Source of the DNA: Channallabes apus
Taxonomy: Eukaryota > Chordata > Actinopteri > Siluriformes > Clariidae
DNA length: 64,000 nucleotides
Direction of reading: 5' to 3'
Assembly (NCBI GenBank): GCA_030522415.1
Contig: CM060105.1
Coordinates: 17,415,277 to 17,479,276 of the forward strand
The notes under the pieces are model-generated. The model made no database searches. It was not told the DNA's origin and saw nothing but the letters and a program-made list of their open reading frames with translations. Below, piece by piece: positions 54,128 to 61,800 of this stretch. The translations under genes and the position numbers were made by a program. Position 1 is the first letter of the stretch, and each line of letters starts with the position of its first letter.

Positions 54128-57100
54128 ACACCGGTCTGTTTTGGACCACCTTCCCAATCTGCGTTCTCAGGAGAAAATAAAGTAATTTAGCAGCCTGAGC
54201 TAAATCTAGCGAGAGCACTGTAACAACTGAGAAGCGCCTGGCCATGCTGTTGCCGTTTAGTAAAAATGCCGTCAGACACCAGGCACGCTGCAGCCCAGAG
54301 TGATGAGTGATGTACTGAGTGAAACGCTGCCATCCATCTCTCTGGTAATTACAGGCAAACATAAAAGCCTAGAGGGAAAAAAAAGCAAAAGGCTACCTGT
54401 GTGTGCGTGTGTGTGCATGTGGAAGTGTGTTAGATTGAGAGAGAGATGGAAACCTGTAGATCATAATTACATGGTGGAGAAGCCAGAGGGAAGAATAATT
54501 CAATTAGAGCACTGTATGTGCAGGTCTGCTCGGTGGAGATTTCGGAATTGTCTGGATTTCCGAAGAGTCGACTTTCTGAAGTGCTGATAATCATTTAGAC
54601 ACTAACTTTCATGATAGTAATACTTAATTATATTATTTAATATCATAATGATATAATGATGGGTGCGGTGGTTAGCACTGTCGCCTTGCACCTTTCCTCC
54701 AGGTACTCCGGTTTCCTCCCACAGTCCAAAGACATGCCGATTAAGCTAATTGGCGTTCCCAAAATTGTCTGTAGCGCGTGAGTGAGTGTATGTGGGTGTG
54801 CCCTGCGATGGACTGGATTGGCTCCAGGCCCCCCGCGACCCTAAATATGGGATAAAGTGGTTTAGACAATGAGTGAGTGTGTGATGGACATGAGATTCAA
54901 ATGGGTGGCGTAGTGGTTATCACTGTTACCTTTCACTTCTAGGTCCCAGGTTCGATTCCGAAGCTACAACCGAGCAACTGTATGAAAATGTTGAATATGG
55001 TGTATTAATCTTATGTGGCACGGTGGCTTAGTGGATTTATTCTATGTGCATGGAGTTTGCATGTTCTCCCTGTGCTTGGTGGGTTTCCTCCGGATAAACC
55101 GGTTTCCTCCCACAGTCTGAAGACATGCAGATTAGTCTAATTGGCATTCCTATATTAGCTGTAGTGTGTGCCCTGCAATGGATTGGCACCTCATCCAGGG
55201 TGTGCATGCCTCCCTCATACCTTTGTCTTCTGGCATAGGCTCCAGGTAACCCTACAGTGGTGTAGAACTATAGCCTCACACCTCCAGAGTCAAGGGTTCA
55301 AGTCCCACCCACGGGTCTTATTTGTGCTTTGTGGCTTTCCTCCCACAGTTCAAAGGCTAATTAGTATTTCAGATTGCCAGTAGTGTGGGAACATGTGTAC
55401 CCCCTCCAAGATTTAACCCGTCTAGTGCCTCGAACCCACTGGAATAGTCTCCAGGCCTCCTGCGATCCTGTTCAGGATAAGTAATATAGTGAATGAATGA
55501 ATGAATTAAATAATTACCTACCTAATTTCAATCAGACTATAATTGAAAACCAAGGAAGTCTAGCACGCACATCTTCCGAGTCACTGCATCGTGAATTAAC
55601 AAAGCGCTATCTGTCATCTTCTGCATACGTGAGCTCACAGACCCGCGTGATTGGTTAGTGTCAATGTGATTAACAGACACTGCATTCCTTCCACCCGGAA
55701 CGCATGGCCTACAGTATGTAGTCCCCATGTAGCTCTGATCTGTAATACCTTTTCCAAAAGTGATCCTGAAATAAATATATAATATTGTTCCAGATTGAGG
55801 GGAACAATCCCACCAGACCTTATCAACATGACCTTTCAGTAAGTCTGACACACAATAATATCAACAACAACAAAAAAGCCAGCCTAACCATGAGGAAGTT
55901 TTAAACCTCATGCAGCTCGGAGAGGAAGGATAGAGTGGGAGGAGGGGGACGGAGCTATTTTTGGGACTCTCAGTCCCACCCGTTCAATGGATATTAGTAA
56001 TTCTCTCTGTTTAACTGCGTGACTGACTCATACTCAACCTCCAAACCTCTGCTACACCCTCCGAGTCCACTATGACACCGTTTTAACTTCATTACATTAG
56101 TATGCTTTTGTCAGGCTACATCTCATAAAGTCATGAATAAAACAGTCGGGGAATTGTGCAGCTCATTGAGAATAAGCAACAGCAGGGTAGTGTGACGTGA
56201 TGTGTTATGTGAGTTACTCTTACCACCATGAAGCTGATCTTGGTCCAATAACAATACATCATGATGTGTGGTACTGTACTCTACAATTGTTAGAGTTGTT
56301 TTTTTTAATAAAGAATGACACGTTGTACAATGAAGGTGAATGAAGGCGTAGCACTGATTGACATTTACAGACTTCAAGTACAGTACGTGATGAGACTCTC
56401 AGCCGAAGTAAAACATTTGAATGGTGCAAATGTTTTAAAGAAGACAGCACGTCTGTGAATGATAATCCCAACCAAAGAGGCTCGGATCCTTAAAAAGTTG
56501 ACGGCTATCTTGTCGCTAACATGTGGAAGAGACGCATCTGTCTGTGAGAATCATTCACCAACACCACTTGCATATTACAGGAATTCTGCTGGGAGTTATT
56601 ATCACATCCCCTGTATAGTCCTGACCTCACTCCAAGCAATTTCTACATGTTTGCACCATTAAAGGGGTTCCTGGGAGGCCGGTGTTTCGACATGAGGCAG
56701 GAAGTCTGATCATAGCCCAGGTGTACTGAGAAAACTTTCTACCTTGATGGTATTCGAGCACTAGGGAAATGCTGAGATAAGTGCATTAGTGTAGCAGGGG
56801 ATTATATAGAGAAATAAAGGGAGCAAGTCCTGTTCTTCTGCACAATTATATTTATAAGTACATTTATGTTATAGGAGCTATAAACAGTTGTTTCCTTACT
56901 AGCCCTATTTTCAGTACATAAGAAAATACACAGCTTTTCATTCATCTATACCATATTATACCTCTTGCACTGTGTAAAGTCATAGGGGTCTGGACCGTAT
57001 CATAGGAAACAAGCACACACATCATAGACAATTTTGGAAAGACTATGGGAGGAAACCGGCATGGGGAGAACATACAGACTCAAGGTGAAATTCAAAGCCC

Positions 57101-58769
57101 CAAACCTGGGGGATGCGACATTGCTAATCGTTGGTTCATCGTACCTCTTGGCCCTTGTAATGTTATCATGAAACCAATAAAGAACCTTCTATTATTAGCA
57201 CTGATCAACATTATTGTTAGCCTTATATTATATGGAGATTATGTGGAGCCAGAGCAGCTGTTATAGAAAATTAAGCCCACCAATCAGAGTCTGGCCTGCA
57301 GCAGTGCTGTGGAGGAACAAATAGTTTTTAATTCATAGGAGGCAAAAAAAGTCTGTGTGTCAAGCACTGGATAGTAATCGAACACCAAACCATATGGAGT
57401 GTGTTCAGAAACACCCCAAATCCTCTTTAGAGAGGTGCACCTTACTTTGCTCATCAAGAACTCTCCTCATCCTACTTAATTCCACATTCAGAGGCCAATT
57501 CCCTTTTGGCCCAGATGTTATTCTGGCAAAAAAAAAGGAGATGCAATCAGTAACACATCTCCAGAATGAATACTGAGAGGTACAGCAAATCACCAGCTTC
57601 AACCCCCCCACAAATGCATATTCTTTTCATCTTTTACTGTATATGAGTAAAATCTTAGTTGAGTTAGTTACTGAGATTTATATCCAGAACGTCTCTTATG
57701 ACTTATGTTTTTTAGATTTCATGATGATGATGATGTAAAAACAGGCCTTGGTGACTCAGTGGTACTGTAGGTTTCTTGCCTGACATGCGGAAGGCCCATG
57801 TTCAATTCCCACCCAATGCTCAAATCCCAGCCACTGGATACAGTGCAAGTCCCAAGCCCGGATAAAGGTTTGTGCCAGGAGGGGAATCCGGAAGAAGTTG
57901 TGTGTGGATTGGTGATGACCCCTGGACAGGAGCAGCCCAAAGACCAACAGCAGCCATACAGTACGTACAGCAAAATCTGAAGACCAAATGTCAAATTTTG
58001 ATGGATTTCCAAACTAGCAGTATGTGGTGTGATACTCTTTTGTGATGCCGGTGAAAGTGAGCTGCAGCTCCTAGTCAGCCACAAGATCACAGGAGTTAAC
58101 ATCCAATAACTTATAGTGTGTTTCCTTTTTCCCCTTTTTCCCCTGGAATAGCTACCCCTTGGCGGCCAGGGGTAGCTCAGTGGTTAAGGCATTGGACTAC
58201 GGTTCGGATGATCCCAGGTAGGGATCTTACTGATCTTGACAACGAAAATATTTTTTAAATACCAAGTGTTAAGACTTGGCCTGTCTAAGTTATGCAATAT
58301 TTAGAACAACAGATTTGATTAATACCTTATGCAAATGAGTACCAATTTGCATGTTCTCTATATACATATTTGCATATTACACACATTTGTATTACAGAGT
58401 GGTGGGTGCAGTGTCACTCAAAATGTCACAACTACATTTACAATTTACTTTTTTTTTTTTTTTTAGGATTAATTGTTTTGAGATCTACAGTACTGTGCTG
58501 CATCCCATGGATTTCGTACCTGCTGATGCTTCTCAAATTCCAGTTTGATGGGCGACTTGATGCAGTTACATGTATCTTGGTAGGTCTGCTTCAGAGCGAG
58601 GTCCATCAGGTGTTTGTGATAGGCACCTGCTATGTTCCCACAGATAAATATGATGATGTTGGCCAGCATCTGTACACAGAAGAACAAAAACAATACCAGA
58701 GTTTGGCTGTTACATTCTGATATATTAATATTTAAGCTGCATATAGTATTGATATTATACGGAAAAAGC

Positions 58770-58801
<32 letters not shown>

Positions 58802-61800
58802 CCACCACCAGCAAAACATTAGCCAGAGCAATAATATACCAGAATATGATTGTAGAAACCATAGCGCGGCAAAAGAAACGCCTCTGCTGTCATCAGCATT
58901 TCAGAGATCTTAAGACGTCTGAAGCACATCAAATATTGTTTGAAAACATGATGAAGGAGAACACCACCTGGTCTGCGTTCCCCTTCCAGACACTCTTGAT
59001 TACATGCCATGGCTTTGGATCAACAGGAAGAACTTTCCCAACTGTGGCATCTCCAGGAAATGAATGTGGATGCCAGAAACAGGATGTAGCCAAGAACAGC
59101 TCTCAAGAGCGTCAATCATTTTAATTAGCCTCCAGGACATCCGGCCTTTAATACTCAGACACACAATATTAGCAGGTTAAACTGGTCCAGCAGTGGCAAT
59201 TACACTGTCTTCTTCGACAATTAAGAGCACACAGGGCCAGGAGAGCACAAGTTTCTTTTTTTCCTAAGGAAACAATATTTGTCCTTTACTGGTCCCATGT
59301 CGAAGATTATATGGAGAAAGCCCGCTGTTTACTCTGTTGCTTTTCTTTTTCTTTCTCCTTCTCTGCAATACTGTTTGATTGATGAGCTATGCATCCTGAT
59401 CACCAAAAAAGAAATTCCTGTAGGACAGAAGACCTTCTACAGAATGGTGTGAAAAACTAAAATCATCCAGTAAGCATCAGTTCTTTGGGAGGAAATGCTT
59501 ATTGATGAGAGAGGACAGAAAGACAGACTGGTTCAAGTACAGTTACATTTACGCATCTTATCCAGAACTACTTTTTTTATTGGGGGGGGGGGGATTAACC
59601 CAAGTACTGAAGAAACAGGTACTGTACAGTATGTATTAAGTCACTGTTTAAAGATTGCCAGAGACTCGGACCAGAGACTCTGACATCTAGAGGAAGGTCA
59701 TGGCACCAGCTACAGTAGGTAACAGAACAAAAAAAAAAAAAGAGTCTGGATGCATGTCTTCTTTGATCTCTGAGAGATGGTGGGACCAGTCAAGCAATTC
59801 TGAAGAATCGGAAGGAATTCCAAGTACAGTAACCTCCTTCCTCACTCCGTCATCTTAATTACCACTTTATTCTGTATACAGGGTAGCAGTGGGCCTGGAG
59901 CCTATCCCAAGTGATTTAGGACACCAGGTGGGGTACACCCTGGACAGGGTGCCAATCCATTGCAGGGCACACACTATGGGCAATTTGGGAACAACAATTA
60001 TTTGACTTTGTCTGCATATCTTTGGACTGTGGGAGGAAACCGGAGTACCCGGAGGAAACCCACCAAGCACAGGGAGAACATGCAAACTCCATGCACACAG
60101 ACCTCTGAGCGGGAATCGACTCTGCCGCTAAGCCACCGTGCCGCCATCTACGGTACCTTCCTCTAACAACCATGTCAAACCTTGCAGAACCAAACAGAAG
60201 AGGACCACATTAAGTTGAACAGGAATATGATGCTACAATGGACACAGACTCACTGAAACCAGAAAAATAATGACTGGAGGAAGACCAGGTGACACTTAGT
60301 ATGTAATCAGGTCATTACTGGAAATGAGGAGTCTGGCGTCTTAGGAACATCCTTAATAAAGGGGGAAAAAAGTGTGTTTATCAGTCATGGGAGAACTCCT
60401 TTATTAAGTCCATCTGCTAGCAGTAATTACTGAGCGATGGCTTTAAAAGGCAGAAGACAGATTCAGGCCAGGGAAGAGCACTGACTTAATTAGAAATCAC
60501 ACACTTCTGAAATCGCTAGTGCTAATCAAGCTACAGTAGGCTACACCAGGCCGTATCATTGCACCTCTGAGTATTAAGGGTTAATAACAGAAAGCTATTT
60601 TTTTTCAGAGGAGCTAAAGATCAAAGTATCCTTGGGACCACTGTAGAAGCGCATTAGAAGAGAAAAGACACCCTCTAATTAGTAATGTTAACAAAAGCGA
60701 AGCGGAGAGAGATGTGAAAAATATTGCAGCCCATAAGGTACCAAGAAAAACAAAAACAAGTGCGAAATCATCCTTTGCTATTTATTATTCAAGAGTCTAA
60801 TTGATCTTAAAAAAAAATTTTTTTTCAACAGAAGAGTAGAGTGAGTGACTGACTAATCAGCTAGAACGGCAAGAGAGCATGCACATGGCAGTTCCCCCCC
60901 AAAAAAAAAAAAAAAGCCAGTAAATGGACCAAACGCACCACCAGCATTTTGTTCATTTCCAAGGCAGGGTTGACACAACATAAAGGGCTCTTAATAAAGA
61001 AATAAAGTGCAGTGTGCTGTTTAGAGCCTAATGGAGAACCGGCGGTTCGTTCTTGTTGGATCGTGCAGGCCGAGTTGCTATGGTAACTGGGCTGGTGATT
61101 AACCTCTGGTTAAAACAATCATTTCCCAAAAAGGTTCTATTCGCACAATGCATGGTGCAATTCTCCAGAAATGTGAGGACACATTTGTAATGTGTATCGT
61201 ACATACATGTGCTGATCTGACGTGCTTCAGGGGGAAAAAAAAGAGCAATACTGGATGTTTGACGATCAGCTATAACATTGATTAGCAGTAAACTGGGGAG
61301 AGGATCATGGGCAGACAAGGCTGTGGGGACCGAAATGCACCGATTACTGAAAAGGTTAAATGCTGGCTGTGATAGACAGGGATCAGGACACTCAGGGATT
61401 CACAGATTGCTGTGTACAAGCGCAGAGTCCTTTTCTCAATCCGACTGGGCATCCATGGAATGCATTGTACAAACAAGTCCCACATTTCAACTTAAAACGA
61501 TCTGCTGCTACGTACTGTAGATCCTGGTGCCAGATACTACAGAGATCGTGTGGAGTCATGCCTTTAGGGGTCAGAGCTGTTTTGGTGGCACAAGGAGAGC
61601 CTACAGTACACTGTATTGGGGCTTGATGATTTAGGTTTTAATGCTGTTCCCGATATACATTCCTTTTTTTACCCTAGAGATAGATCATTTCTATGTAACG
61701 AAAGATTATTGTTGGAGTAAGATGGCCACCATTTGATGTTCTCATCTTGACACAAGTTGGCTGTAAACAGACCCCATCCATCTAGGAACCTCTGTAGTCC

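Larger units (their letters stand above)
52186..58519. other. Intron E2-E3, 6.3 kb
   Basis: Contents: Tc1 remnant (52325-52740), third-family SINE fragments (52965-53120, 55570-55700), GA run (54090-54123), a head-to-tail cluster of S1 SINEs (54659-55500), a mariner remnant (56580-56830), a degenerate S1 (56945-57125), a further SINE type (57742-57985) and an S2 head (58157-58225). I see nothing recognised in 53130-54080, 55700-56570 or 57130-57740. Confidence 0.65.

Noticed and set aside
58520..58669. Translation start at the ATG opening E2
   Set aside because: It directly follows a splice acceptor, the frame continues from E1, and the Met replaces a conserved Ile.
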